Made by a program: the position numbers and the translations under genes
Assembly (NCBI RefSeq): GCF_963678635.1
Contig: NC_087064.1
Span: 70,987,465-71,051,464 of the forward strand
DNA from: Symsagittifera roscoffensis
Lineage: Eukaryota; Xenacoelomorpha; Acoela; Convolutidae
Reading direction: 5' to 3'
Length of the DNA stretch: 64,000 nucleotides
Part shown: piece after piece, positions 11,505-23,998 of the stretch
Layout of the letters: each line of letters opens with the position of its first letter
Numbering within the stretch: position 1 is the first letter of the stretch
The notes under the pieces: model-generated
Told to the model about the DNA's origin: nothing
The model's input: only the letters and a program-made list of their open reading frames with translations
Databases searched by the model: none

Positions 11505-11650
11505 TTTGCAAAAATGGTGTAATCGAATTTTAAAAGCTATTTTTTTGGCATAAAAAAATTCGGTGTATCACCATAAAAAAAATTTTTGACAAAAAAGGCT
11601 AATCATGAAACTTGCATAAAAAGAAATTGTATGACTAGCATTTTTTTGTA
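11505..11650 (+). repeat. TIR family 2 fragment
   Basis: Contains GGCATAAAAAAATTCGGTGTATC, whose reverse complement recurs at about 14993-15018 in the full family-2 copy, and ends with the family sub-terminal motif ATTGTATGACTAGCATTTTTT. Diverged and truncated. Confidence 0.5.
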
Positions 11651-11685
11651 GGCGAACTCAATAAATTTACAGTAGTTATATATAA

Positions 11686-11752
11686 CAACAAGACTGCTCG
11701 TATCAGGGCGAAGTCCTGAATGTTCCGACTGCCTTGTAAGGTTTATGGAGCC
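11686..11752 (+). repeat. Conserved short hairpin repeat, copy 2
   Basis: ACAAGACTGCTCGTATCAGG and then GCGAAGTCCTGAATGTTCCGACTGCC. The stem is CAGGGC-gaa-GTCCTG with one G-T wobble. The downstream AAGGTTTATGGAGCCG also matches copy 4, so this is among the best-preserved copies. Confidence 0.6.
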
Positions 11753-13880
11753 GTAAAAACATTAATTTACCGTTTCTCTCGATAACGTTTTTTAAAAACG
11801 CTCAAAAAACTTTTTTCCCTTATTTTGCTTTTTTGTATGCCTTGTGCAAAATATGATTAAATAAAATTTCAAATTTAAAAAGGTAGGCCCTTTTGAAAAT
11901 TTTTGGCATCTTTTAGAAGTTCGCTACTTTCATTATTTTGTTTGTGCAAAACAAGACATCTAGGTGATATGTTACAATAGGTGGTAGTTTTGAGTGTAGT
12001 GCATGTATTGACGTTGAGAACTATAATGCATAATATAGTCATTTCATTTTCAATCACTTATACTATTATAAAGATAGTTTTTGTAAATACATTCCTATGC
12101 CAGATGAAATGCTATTCAAAATTTCAAAATTTACACATCTTTGCCAAAAAATTTAGCTTTTGAAAGAAATTATAAAAAATGTGCGGAGTATAACAAAAGC
12201 GATCCAGCTATTCAAATTTAACCTACCACCTTTTTTAATATATCACCGACATCTATACTCAGGTCGCTTCCTATGCAATGTACATGCAAGAACATTGAAC
12301 CATGCAATACGCATGGCACTCTTTCGGTTTATGGAAAAAGCTACTCCTACAGTTTTCATAAAGGGAAAATAACTTTCTACACCTTTCTCGCTTTTCTGCA
12401 TTTATTGAATTGCTTGAAAAGTTTATGGTTCGCATTTTTCAAACTGGAAACTGGTTGATTAGCATGTTTTGCCATCAAGGGCATGTAGCCAATTTGACCT
12501 GCAATGTTTGACTCGGGGGCTGAGATGAAGGAAAAGGCAACTCCCCTTCTCAGGCTAGTCAATCAACTGATTTCTCAAATTTTTACAGCAACCATTGTCA
12601 TTGACATTGAAATTTTTCACTATATTTCATAAAAATTTGAAAAAAAAATCCGTTTTTTAAAAAAAACTATCGCCGTTTTTCTTGCAGTCAGTTTACAATT
12701 TTCCATCCGTATGAAAAATTAAACTAAAGTTGAGGTGAAAGTGTTTTAAAAATTCAGTTTAATTGCTTGTGCACTTCTTTCCTTATGAATTTTCTGTAAT
12801 GTCCTAATCTTTGTTCGGAAGTTTCACAAAATTGATTTTAATCTCTTAATTTTCCAAAAACTTGATCTCAAAAAATTGTGTTTTTTGTCTTATAAGGTTG
12901 CTGTCGAAAGAGACTCTCTAGTTGTGAGATCTGTGCCTCAATATTTTACAAAACGAATTTCAATGAGATTCGTTCGCATTAGTTGAAAGGTTCCCACCGT
13001 AAAAAAAATAAATCAGCCCAACTAATCATCAAACTGAGATAATATGCTCATGCTTTGTTATTTTGAAAACGTGTGCATCATGAACAAAAATAAATAAGAA
13101 AAACAAAAAAGAGAAATTATTGTCAATTTTTCTGAAACGCGTAAATTATAGGCTATTATTATGCAACTTATGGTCAATCAACTTAGAATTTTATAAGGTT
13201 AGAACACAAATTAGCATGATGTAGAATATCAACTAGTGTTAACCTGACTGTTTTTTTTAAATTTAAGTCGAATAGATTGAGCTGAAAAAACAACTTGAAC
13301 GTCATAATCTTTGGACAAAATCAAATATAAAGTGTGAAAACATAATTCGTACGAAATTGATACTACCAACTAGCTTCCCTCAATTAAATTTCACTTTGTA
13401 ATGCGGGTTATGTATTTTGCAACGCAAAAATAATTCCCGTTGGGTTTTCAGAACCTTATTCAAAGTTTCCAAAATTCCGGAGTTGATAGCTCTATTGGGG
13501 TGAAACAAATGCTAAAATTTGTTATTTTGAATGCAACAATTTGACTGAATAAACAAAAATACCACAAGCATTAAAAAAATTCAATTGAAATAATTTTAAA
13601 AAATTCTCCCATGTCACTATCAAAACCCCATTTTGATCATTTTTGCGCCGCTTGTTAGCACCATTTCTAGGCACTTTCGGGAAAGTTTTGACCGCTGCCC
13701 GCCGCCATATTAAAGTCACGACACAAAGCTCCCCATTGCGGACCAAATTTCTGCTTCGCTCAAACCATTCACAGTTCCAATTTTTATCTGGACTTGGGCA
13801 GCTTCAAAGCGGTGAATCTAATGGAGCATTTTCCAATAATACATTTGACCAACTTGATCAATCTTTTGCTCGCTCACACC
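11753..13880. other. Non-coding stretch
   Basis: AT-rich. A GC-richer island at about 13640-13880 includes AATATGGCGGCGGGC on the minus strand but opens only a 13-codon frame. No exon, tRNA or element end can be supported. Confidence 0.4.
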
Positions 13881-15153
13881 CGGGTTGACCGAAAATGCTA
13901 GTTAAACAATTTTCATACATGAAAAAATGCTAATCATAAACTTTTGAAGCACTTCTATAAGTGGAAAAATGGCATGCAAGGTCTATGATTAGTAATTTCT
14001 CATATATGGAAAGTGTATAACTAGCCTTTTTCCATAAATCAAAAATGTTGTTTTTTACATTCTAGTTTCTCAATTTTTTTTGGTTGTAACGGAACACAAT
14101 GACAATACCTTGGTTACTCAAAATATAGTAAGTAAAATTTGACCGTCTCGCATTAAAAATGCATTGGAAACGGCCTGAAATGTCTTAATTCTGTCCTGCA
14201 CAAAAGTCATAACGAAAACGTTGCAAAAATTATCAACGGTGATTCTTTTTGAAATTCGGATTTTTAAATCATCAGACATTGATCAAGGCATAGATAAACA
14301 CGCCATACTGGAACGAAATCCAAACTAATATTTATTATTGGTTATAATTTAGATATTCTATCCCTATAAAATATTAAAGACTAAACAATCAGACTCCATA
14401 AAACTAACAACCCACTTATTTGTAAGTGCTGAAATTACTTGTAATTTCAGCAACAGAGAGATTTAAATTTAGCTTACAACTTAGTTGCTTTCTCCAAGAG
14501 ACCGACTCGTAGCAAAACGAGTATACTCTAGATCTGTTAAGACTAAGGGATATAAGAGTAGGATTAAGATCGGTATTAGACTAAGAAGTTGCAGGAATCT
14601 ATCCGGCCGAAAATAAGATAGCGTGACGAGCAGACGGTGTACCCTTTCTGAAAGTATTCTATGAGTTAGACCTTAGAACAAAACTCAATGCAACATAAAG
14701 AGGACATTCAAGCGTTTTTGAACATTAAGCAAAAAAGAATAAAAGTCCCCTATTAGTACATCCAATTGACGTTTGATGTAAAAAATTGTTTTTTGAAAAA
14801 CGTTTCTTTTTTTAGTACAAAGTTCGAATTGCGGTTGAAAAAAATCCAACAAAAAATTTGGGCAATTTGAAAATTACTTGGAAAAATTTTTGTTGTCGCT
14901 ATCAAAAACAAATTGCTAGTCAGACAATTTCTATATATGGAAGCTGAATGATTAGCATTTTTTTGACCAAAAGTTTTTCTTTATTATTTAGTACGATACA
15001 CCGAATTTTATGCCAGAAGAAGAAAAATGTTCTTCTAAAATTCGATGACACCATTTTAGCAAAATGAATGAAATGATACGACAAGTATTTTTCATAGACT
15101 TAGTTTATGGAATTGTATGACCAGCATTTTTGGTCTATTGAGGTCAACCCGGG
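13881..15153. repeat. TIR element family 2, long copy
   Basis: Bounded by CCCGGGTTGACC at the left and GGTCAACCCGGG at the right, exact inverted repeats of 12 bp. Sub-terminal motifs of the type GTATGANTAGCATTTTT (or complement) follow both ends and recur inside. It is interrupted by a solo LTR at 14309-14687. No transposase frame. Related pieces lie at 5860-6195, 6604-6645, 11505-11650 and 61731-63890. Confidence 0.65.
14309..14687 (+). mobile_element. Solo LTR of the A/B retroelement family
   Basis: Matches the element A LTR over its length: start TGGAAC, ACAACCCACTTATTTGTAAG, the 28-nt hairpin (14426-14453), GATCGGTATTAGACTAAGAAG, ATCTATCCGGCCGAAAATAAG, GATAGCGTGACGAGCAGACGG, end AACTCA. 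Flanks ATAC and ATGC match at three of four positions, consistent with a 4-bp target duplication that has mutated. It arose by LTR-LTR recombination (inference) and sits inside a family-2 repeat. Confidence 0.85.
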
Positions 15154-15766
15154 ATTGTGCAGGCGTTTATTCACAAACTCAACACTGATTTTAAAAATCG
15201 GCAGGCCCTCGTTTGACTCCAAAAACCTTTAAAGGAAGTTCAAGTCATCATATGGCCTTCATGTTCAGCAACTCTAATGTTCACCTGATGATACCCCTTA
15301 AAAGACGGATACCGGTAATAAAAACTTGGATTTAGCTAGCCCTAAAAAGTTTTCCAGCAGTCAAAATGCAATGGCTGAACATGGCCTTACACACTGTTTT
15401 GCTGTTATTGCGTCTCTGAACTCCAAGCTACCGCAAACGAAATTATGAACTGAGGTTATGAAAGCTATTGAAGTTGTTTCTTAGCAAATAGCCTCTCCGG
15501 GTTTTTGAGCTATTGTTCGCAATCAGAAAAAAAAGATACATTTGGATTTTTTAACTTGGACTTTCAAACAAAAATTTTCTGCATTCAATTGTTCCGTAGT
15601 AAACTATGTACAGCAGTAATAATAACAAACATATAATAGTATAAGGTTGCGAACACAATACAGTAGTTAAAAACCAAAAATAATCACACCTAGGAAGATG
15701 TAATGCTTTTTTATTCAGAAGAATATTTCAAAGATCATTTGAGTACTTTGAAGAATATTGAAAAAA
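15154..15766. other. Non-coding stretch
   Basis: Nothing recognisable on either strand. Confidence 0.45.
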
Positions 15767-15820
15767 TACTGCTCTTATTAGGTCAAAGTGCTGAATGTTC
15801 CGACTGACTCTTCAGGCCTG
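15767..15820 (+). repeat. Conserved short hairpin repeat, copy 3 (degraded)
   Basis: ACTGCTCTTATTAGGTCAAA followed by GTGCTGAATGTTCCGACTGAC. The single-stranded block CTGAATGTTCCGACTG is unchanged while the stem is degraded. Confidence 0.45.
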
Positions 15821-16514
15821 CTGAATTATCTCATCTCAAAAAATGAAAGTTTTCAAAAAAAGAGCGAAAAAAAACTTTTGAGGTTTTTTAAAGCGTTTTC
15901 CTACACACTGCGCAAAATCTAAGGTGATAGATGAAGGCAAAAAAATATGGGTTTTTGATTTTTTCAATTGCCCGCCCTATAAATATTTCAAACAAAAAGC
16001 AAACAAAAATTATCACTTAGGCTAGCATATTTTTGAAGAAACGCTTGAACCTAAAATAACAAAGTAATACCGCTTCTGTATAACTAATAACTTTCACTCG
16101 AGTAATACCGGATGTCTATCTACAGAAATGAATTTATAATTTATACAAGAACGAAATTTAACTAATTTCATAGATCCAGGATATATTTTTGGCTACAATT
16201 ATTCTGTTGAAAAACGAAAAAAAAAACAAGATCTTTTGTTACCGAAAGTCATTAGCTTCGAATTCTCGAAATGTATTTCGTTGGCATTTCGCAGAAAGTT
16301 TGTACCCATCTGTAGACTGCTGATACTTTTAAACATGTTGTTTAATTTGAAAAACAAAAACAAATGTTAGTTTTTATACACAAAACACTTTTAAAGTTCC
16401 ATACAACTTAGAAATGACAAAAAAGGGGAAACTTTTGAGAGGAAAATTTTGTTTCCCTTCACAGTGTTTTTATCAATCACATGGACCCAATCAGTCTGTT
16501 TAGCCTAATTTTAT

Positions 16515-16845
16515 CGTGTCTGTACAAAACAGTCCAATACCAAACAGTCCGGAAAAGAGTGAAAAGGAACGAAAAAACAGTCCGATAAAAAACAGTCCGA
16601 AAACAGTCCCTAGTAAAAAAAGCCTGTAGACCAAGATTTTTTCTTTATTCAACAAACTTAATAACAAAACAGTGGGCCCCGTAGTCGCACCAAAGTGTTG
16701 CGAGCATGCCAACAGAGGGTAGCACTCTATACGAAATTTAGAGCCAGTTATCGCCGCGAAGTCTAAGACCTTAAACCGGACTGTTTTAGACTGTCTAAGA
16801 GTTTGTATTAGGCTGTTTTGTATGGGACTGTTTTGTATATGCACC
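16515..16845. repeat. Small inverted-repeat element with AACAGTCC motifs
   Basis: The left part holds five copies of AACAGTCC within about 90 bp (16520-16610). The right part holds the complement (GGACTGTTTT, GGCTGTTTTGTATGGGACTG) at about 16775-16840. The outer blocks TACAAAACAGTCC and its complement form terminal inverted repeats. The minus strand is open for 131 codons across it, but the translation reflects the repeat and is not taken as a gene. Confidence 0.45.
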
Positions 16846-17249
16846 CATTTCAATCTCAAAAGGTGTTTCGAAGTCTTTTGAAGGCCAAAATGCATGGAAT
16901 CATGTTAAGTTACTCTTAATTTGTTTTGTACAACGGCTTTAAAAGATTAAATAATCTCTAGGCTGCTCCGCGAACAGTTCAGTTCCTCGGTGTAATTACT
17001 ATTTCAGCTCGACTTCATTTTAAAAAAGTTGTCTGGAAAAGCTTTTACAATTTCTCAATTCAGTCGACAAATAAGATGGCATATCTTAGGAAAACATTTA
17101 AATTGATGAAAATTGAAATAAAAACTAATAAAAATCATAGAAATTGACTTTCAACAATTTTTTTTTAGTAAAAAACGCAACCCGTTTCAATTTTTGCTCC
17201 ACTCAAACGTTGTGTTCGGGTGTGTTTTCATTTTTCTTTTTTTCTTTTT

Positions 17250-17847
17250 GTTTTCCACGCAAAATTACTAATAATCATCGGATTAGTTTGAGTGATATTT
17301 TTTATTAAAGCCTTTTCAGTCGTGATTCGAACCTCATTTGGAAATTCACAAAAATTATTTCTATTGTCGAGGAAAACTGGTGTGAAGTTTTATTTTTTCG
17401 CCTAATTTTGAGCGACGAAAGCCAGCGAGCAGGCCTAATTATACTTATTTTAAGCCGTTTAAAATAGCCTATTTATGCTTAATGTCGAAAAAAAACAGGT
17501 CAGAAAAATTTTCATTTAAAGCAAAAATCATTTGTTATGTTTTCTTTTTGTTACTGTTGAGCTACTTATCATTCTCTATAAGGAATAGTTTAAAAATTTC
17601 TGTGTGACTGGCTACTAAATTTTCGAGAGTGATATCTAAATTTTTTCATAAGAATAATAGAACAAATGTTTTTCCACGCAAAATTGGCTACCACAAACAA
17701 TCATCGGAGAGAATTAAGTGATATATCATATTAAAACGCTCAGTCCTGATTCGAACAACATTTAAAAAAATTCAAAAAAAATTCCTAGTTTTGAAAAAAA
17801 AACTGGTTTGAAGTATTAGATGTTTCGGCTTAATCGAGCAATATTAC
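17250..17847 (+). repeat. Diverged direct repeat, period about 420 bp
   Basis: TTTTCCACGCAAAATT at 17251 and about 17670 begins two diverged copies that also share AATCATCGGA, a TGATTCGAAC block, and AAAACTGGT(G/T)TGAAGT. An old tandem duplication of non-coding sequence. Confidence 0.55.
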
Positions 17848-18300
17848 GTCTTAAAAAAGCTCATTTTAAGGGAACAAAAATTTACAGTAGCTCAATGTAA
17901 AGCATATTTTATAGTTTTCATTTTACTATAGTTTTTTTTCAGCTCTTTTTATCACACCACGCCAAAAATAACGACAATAATTTGAAAAGACTTTTTTTGT
18001 GTATTTTCTAAGACTATGGTCGATACATTCAGTGCTAATTGGACAGTATCGGGCTATCCTTGTTTTATTTTAAAGTTTGTTCGAAAATGTGCAATTAATC
18101 AGTAAACTGGAAACTCAAGAAGTCTCAATTGGTAAAAAATTTTGTTTTCGTACTGCCCTGTAACCTTAAATATCTATAACTAACTCTGATTTTTTTGCAC
18201 TCTAAATAATTCGACGCCGGTCTCATTAAAAACAAGTCTTCCTCAACTGGTTGATTATGACTGTTTGGCAGTAATTGGCTTTTGTAAGTCATAAACTTAC

Positions 18301-18418
18301 GACAGATTTGTCTTCTGCTTGACAAATGAGTTCAGGTAAAGATTTTGTTGAATTACTCAAGTTGAATTGGATCTTGTTAACTATTCCCCTATGATACCTT
18401 GTAACGAATCCCCCCCTC
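18301..18418 (-). CDS. Possible exon, unknown product
   Basis: The minus strand has a good acceptor (TTCTTTCTTCATAG) ending at 18419 and a donor core GTAAGTTT at 18300, enclosing 118 nt open in one phase. Its last part reads LSNSTKSLPELICQAEDKSV. The base before the donor is C (not consensus), and the first third is biased by a G run, so this may be chance. If real it could be an upstream exon of the EF-hand gene. Confidence 0.2.
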
Positions 18419-18808
18419 CTATGAAGAAAGAATTGAACAATTAAGCGTATACGAATTTTGTACCTTGCTAACTATCCACCCTGCTCCGATGCAAAAACAG
18501 ACTCAAAACCTGATCTTAACCAACAAATTGCAGCTGGTACAACGCCTTGTTGTTCCGAATTTTATAACGAAAAGAACGGAATATTTGTGCTCAGGGTGAG
18601 TTTTTTTTTCTTCAGACAAATTTTGACTTTTTAACTGGCCAATTTTGACGGATTTTTTTTTAAATTTCATTCGTAAGCCATTGTTGTGTTGAGCTTAAAT
18701 TTATTTAAAAATATTTCAACTGTGATCATTTTTTGTAAGTCATGGGGGTGTAGTGATTGCCATTTTGTCCAATTTGGGACAATTAACGTGCGATATTTTT
18801 CGCGCTAT

Positions 18809-19023
18809 TGAAACCAGTTTTAAACTACTATTTGAAACCAATTATTTTCTTGATAGAACAACCTCTAAAAAATATTTCTTACTAACCAATCATGATTCAC
18901 AACTAACACTTACAACTATTTGTAGTGCTGAAGCTACTTGAAGTTTCAGCACCAGAACAGTTTGAATATAACTTAGAATACAGTTGTTCTCCTTTGGAGC
19001 CACCCACCCCAAGCCTAAACCCA
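18809..19023 (+). repeat. Element B 5' LTR, internally deleted
   Basis: Starts TGAAACCAGTTTTAAACTA, the diverged LTR start, and retains CCAATCATGATTCA and the hairpin (18925-18952). It then jumps to CCTAAACCCA, the LTR end, so about 200 bp of the 3' half (polyadenylation signal and CCGGCCGAAAATAAG block) are missing. Confidence 0.7.
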
Positions 19024-19025
19024 TC

Positions 19026-19050
19026 TGGTGCGATCAAAATTCTCGAATAG
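19026..19050 (+). promoter_or_regulatory. Element B primer-binding-site remnant
   Basis: TGGTGCGATC follows the LTR end by two bases, as in element A (TGGTGCGACC). The downstream TTCTCGAA also aligns. Confidence 0.55.
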
Positions 19051-19519
19051 GGCCTATTAACTATCTTAGATATAGCAAAATAGCATTAGAAACAAGATCC
19101 AAATTTATGTTGCAAAATTGCAAATTGATAGAAACTAAGATCTAAAATAGTATCTGACAATCTATTTGGGTTCTAATTGTACCGGAACCTTGATTGATTT
19201 ACTATTCTCCAAACCTCGATCACAAAATCAAAACCCTAAGTAAGATTAAGTAAGTTTTTCTCAAAATAAATTTCAGCCACCTAGAAAGTAAAACATCATT
19301 CTAACGAATTGATATACTTTATCTCCAACCCATCAACCTCGAAAATCTATGCCCCAAGTTAGGAAGCCTCACAATAATCGTAAGCGCTAACAGTTTAGGA
19401 AATCAAAATTCCAACACTGGATTTTGCAACCATCGTTATAAACCTTGTGTCAAGAGATAATTTAGGCAAAAGAACAATAACAATCATTAAGTGTTTAGTT
19501 CAACACGAAAGATATGATC

Positions 19520-19880
19520 TTGTAACAACACCACATAAACAAAAACTAGGATTTATTAGATGGAAAAAAACCAAAGAGAAAAAAAGGTAACTATACCAAA
19601 ACAAAAAAACAAGTTGTTAAGCGAAAACTTTCCAAAACACGAAACGCAGTTTCGGAAACCGACGCAACTACTAAACAAGAACTCCAGGATCTAAAAGACT
19701 TTTTCGACAAAAATAACCCAACAACAACCAAAAACATTTTTCTAAATCAGGAATCCACAACACCATCATCAATAAAAGGTAAATGCAAAAAAAACTCATA
19801 CCTTCTTGAGCCGGTACGACTCTATAATTTGAATCAATCTATATGACACATTTAAAGTTACGCATTAGCCGTAATATGTT
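19520..19880 (+). pseudogene. Element B ORF1 remnant
   Basis: In shifting frames it encodes pieces matching element A ORF1: a YDLVTTPHKQKLGFIR-like block near 19510-19560 (A: YDLLITPHTQTVGYIR) and VRLYNLNQSI near 19820 (A: VHLYNWNQPI). The preserved order shows that ORF1 is ancestral to the family. Confidence 0.6.
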
Positions 19881-20079
19881 ACAAAAAATGATTCAGTACG
19901 AAACTAAATTTTTGACAATGATTATATTCTTCCCTTTGTCCTTCACCCACAAAGCGATCTCGCAAGAAGACAAGTACAGTTTTGCCATATTATTTTGCCA
20001 GTACATGTTTATGATTTTTGTATTAATCAACTACATCAATATAATACTGATCAAAACAAACAAAAGCTAGATTTGTTTG

Positions 20080-21250
20080 ATTTTGAATTCAAACCAATTC
20101 ATAAATTTTCTAGAATAACGGTTTCATCTGTCAAATATGCTAAAAAACAAACACAGTTGTAATAACGCTACATGTAACACAACAATTCACCAAAAAAATT
20201 ACAATAGTTTTTGGACTTTTAGGTTATTGCGAAACAAATGAAAAATTTCAACCAACCCAAGAAAGAGCATTTAGAGTTAATAATATTTTGAAATTACCAG
20301 TTATTTGTCAATCAACAACTCTTAATGAAGAACTATCTATTAAACATATTACTAATGAAGCAAAAAGAAACACTAAATAACTCACAAAAATATTCTATTT
20401 TAGACCAACAATTCAATTATCAAAAAATGAAATAAACAACATAAATTTTTAGCATTCTCCAATCAATCAGCAAAAATTTGAACAACTAGCAGAAATACTA
20501 TTAGAAGATCACATGGTTTATGCCACATCTAAAACTGATGTTGGAAAATTAGATTCACCTCTACACATTCCACTTAAACCTGACTCAATTTTCAAGAAAC
20601 AACGAGCAAGCGTAGTACTAATTCACTTACAAGATAGTAACAACAGACTTCTAGACACTCTCGAACAATACAAAATCATCTCACCAGTAAAAAAAAAACA
20701 TAAAAGGAAACACTTTTATCAACTTGGTAATTACTTCCACTAACTTCGCTATAGGAGAATCACTAAAAGTCGTTCTCGATGCAAGATATCTCAATTCCCT
20801 AATTAATAATGCAATCGGCCTATAAAACCAATACAAGTAAAACTTACAAAGTTAAATGGACAATACTAAACCGACATGAATAGCGCATTCAACCAAATGC
20901 CATTAGACGCACAATCACGTCGACTAACGCAAATCGCAATTGGAAATCAACAATACGCATTTAGTAGACTATTCTATGGTATGTCCATAGAACGAGCAGC
21001 TTTTTCAGCTTTTATGAGTAAAACTTTTAGAGCTCTAATTCTAAGCAAAAACGTAATTCCTTTTTTAAATGAAGTTTTCATACAGTAAAAAAACATAACA
21101 AGAAATTTTTAAAGTACTAGATAAATATCATCAAATCCTTTCAAAAAGAAACTTGAAAGCAGCCCCAGATAAATCACACTTTTCCTTACTCGTGTAAGAT
21201 TCCTTGGTTTCATTTTTGAGGGCAACACAATCCACCTTCGAAATCACGAA
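20080..21250 (+). pseudogene. Element B reverse transcriptase remnant
   Basis: Matches element A from the pre-RT linker through the RT palm. The block MNSAFNQMPLDAQSRRLTQI at 20876 matches A (MNSAYNQMPLDEQSRRLTQL). The catalytic YLDD box is replaced by FLNE (near 21067), so the enzyme would be inactive even without the stops and frame breaks. The RT thumb and connection region is shortened before RNase H. Confidence 0.8.
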
Positions 21251-21253
21251 TAG

Positions 21254-21457
21254 ATGCTCACAGAACCAAACCCTCCTCACAGCAAAATCTCAAACACCAT
21301 TCCAGATCCAGAAGAACCATACTACGCTATGTGTGATGCCTCCATCTTTGTGATTGGCGAAGCACTTCTACAATCACATGAAGGTACAAGTAAAATGAAT
21401 CACATATCAGCAAATACACGAATTCCTACACAAGCAGAACTTAGACTCTATACCTTT
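21254..21457 (+). pseudogene. Element B RNase H 5' remnant
   Basis: Encodes ISNTIPDPEEPYYAMCDASI, matching element A RNase H (ISNTIPDPNQPFYAMCDASK), and the LLQSHEGTSKMNHISA stretch. It runs into the tandemly duplicated block at 21458. Confidence 0.75.
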
Positions 21458-23998
21458 ATGAGAGAACGTACAACGATATTAAATACTTCAATAGAATAAG
21501 AGTTCTTAACCCCTGGATCAAAACATCCAACAATTTTCTTCACAAATCATAAATCAAAATCTTTTCTACCTAATCAAAAATCAAATCCAAACCATATACT
21601 TCATAGATTTCAATATATGCTAATGAAATTTCCAAACTTACATACAATTGGGACAGCAGGCAAAAACTTTGCCTTACCAGATACACTTAATCAAAACACA
21701 CCACCTGAACTGGTAACGCGAAAAACAACTGTAGAAATACCACAAAATATAAAATTATTCCTTGCAAAAACGAAAGATTACCACGATTAGAATGTAAATA
21801 CGCATTAAAAACTGACTCTGACACTACGCAAATAAACATCTTAGAACATTTCCCATTATATCATGATTATCAAAATAACCACTTTGAAGTTTGTTTTTGG
21901 GGAAAAATACATTTAAGCCAATACCATACTAATTATGGATAAAAAACAAAACACAACAAAAAAACATCTCAGCAAAAACCACACCGAAATAACTTATTCC
22001 CATTAATAGAAAATTAAAACATAACAGAAGCCCTTACTTTGCCAGCCTCCCCCCATGCCCCCCAATTTAAACAAAAGAATACTATAAATAAGATATTTGA
22101 TCTGAAAGACACCCTGGATAAATCTTCCCTGTCATCAGACAACTTACGTTTTGGCACAAATATAAAACAAATCCAGTAAAAGCTGAAATCACAATCCTAG
22201 GAAAAAAAACCTTACTTCAGTATTTCTGAAAGTTTGATCATAAGACGCTAAAGGAAAGTAATGATCTCTTAGAAAATCACACTCCTGAAGCAAAAGTATC
22301 CTGTCTCCCATTGAGCCTAACTTTAATTGCATTTCAATTTTCACATTCCATCGTACAAAAAGACAAGCAGGTACAGAAAAATCATGTTTAAATTTCACTC
22401 AAAATTTTTATTTTTAAATGCACCAATTTGGATAAAAGTATTATTGAATGATTGCACAACATGTCAATTAAATAAGCCTTTTACACATCAAAAACAATTT
22501 TCGGAAAAACAAAACAAACTGACACCAAAGGTTATATATCACCCTTCGAAGAAATAAATTTGTTAATAATGGTATTATTTGATTCATTTACGTATTATGT
22601 AACACTCAATGCTGTACATCATTGTAATGCTTATTATGCTTGCGCAACAATTTACCAACACTGGATAGCAAAGCTTAGACTACCAGAAACCCGTGTTACA
22701 GACAATGGAATATAATTTCTGAAAAAATTGTATATTAGGTCACCTCTAAAATATCAGACATAAACCTAGAACATCCCGTGAGCCATGGATAAATGGTTTA
22801 GTAGAAGTCTTGAACTGTTCATTACAAGAATATCTCCGATGTATTATAAACGGAGATGATAAAAATTGACAGAATAGTCAATAGACGTAAGGTTATTCCC
22901 ATTAGCGTATAATTTCCGGTTAACAGCAATTCTTGGACTATCACCAAATCAACTGGTTTTTAACCAAAAACGACGTAAGCCAATGATGTTCACCCAAAGT
23001 TCCTCAAAAAACGCACAAATTTACTGTCAACCCAGCAAAGATTCAATTTGTTATAATCAACCACATCAAACTCATGACGAAGATCATTTTCACTATCCAC
23101 AAATCCTAGGAATAGCCCCTGGAATCCATACAGGATGGTTTTTTAACCGAGCTAAGAATCATAAGGAAAATTATCAAAAAATTGCGAAGAAATTGAAACA
23201 AAGACAAAACATTCAACCTCAATTAAACTCATGTTTTACACCAGCCTTAAACCTAAAACTAAAAACATTTGCTTCATTCCCAAGTTTTATTATTCAAAGA
23301 GAAATTCCGAAAAAGCTATAATTTATCCAAAAAAGATTATTTCAAGTAATCGAACAACCTACAGAGGCTACATACAAACTTATTGATTACAATAAAAAAG
23401 AAATTAAAAACAGAGAAAATCTTTTACCATACTACACGAAGGAAAACGACCTGCGCGAATTAACACATTTACTCTCATTCACAGGACTATATGTTGTTGA
23501 CAACACCACAAAAAATAACATAAAAAACAACAACAACTCTAATTATCTGCTCCAATCATCAAATGTATCTGCACAAGATATAACAGACAAGCCCCAAAAA
23601 CAAATAAGTCAGAAACAAAGACTTAACCATAAGCAACAAGAACAAATCCTCATTCCCGAAACCAAAGAAAACTCACAACAACGTCAATTATCTCCTCTGA
23701 GAAGTCAATCAATGAAAGATTAAAAAACCTTTATTCCGCAATCTAAAATACTAAAGAAAACAGAACTTCAGAAACCTCCATATTTAAATAAACAACATTG
23801 AAAAAAAAAACATTTTTAGGTTGTGCCTTTAAGTAATTAGTTATTACATTATTCTTTCTTTTCGTGTAAACTAGTACAAAATCAACCAATCAAATTGATT
23901 AGAAGCCATCGTATTTCTCTCTAAATACCACCACTATTATCAGCCGACATAGCTCCAACTTGAACTGGATCTGAAACTCTAACTTGAAGAACTCCAAT
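21458..23998 (+). repeat. Element B tandem duplication, unit 1 (RNase H-integrase)
   Basis: A 2541-bp unit starting ATGAGAGAACGTACAACG, running through the RNase H C-terminus, linker, integrase (HHCC-like zinc finger, core, tail) and about 250 bp of spacer. It repeats immediately as unit 2. The integrase core is broken: stops interrupt the TDNG motif region near 22705 and the region after it. Unit 1 ends near GAACTCCAAT. Confidence 0.85.

Noticed and set aside
12377-12562. Minus-strand 61-codon frame that looks protein-like
   Set aside because: A second frame over the same bases looks equally protein-like and no splice borders are present.
13640-13888. Promoter or first exon (ATATGGCGGCGGGC on the minus strand)
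   Set aside because: The frame from this ATG stops after 13 codons, and the region is next to a repeat end.
16500-16895. 131-codon minus-strand ORF as a gene
   Set aside because: It is generated by the AACAGTCC repeats; the translation is repetitive and hydrophobic without domain features.
20080-21250. Idea that TAA/TAG code for glutamine in this organism (many stops at Gln-like sites in elements A and B)
   Set aside because: ORFY, ORFX and ORF1 end at normal stops near expected positions, some stops sit at Trp or Leu sites, and element B has stops of all kinds. Decay or error explains it more simply.
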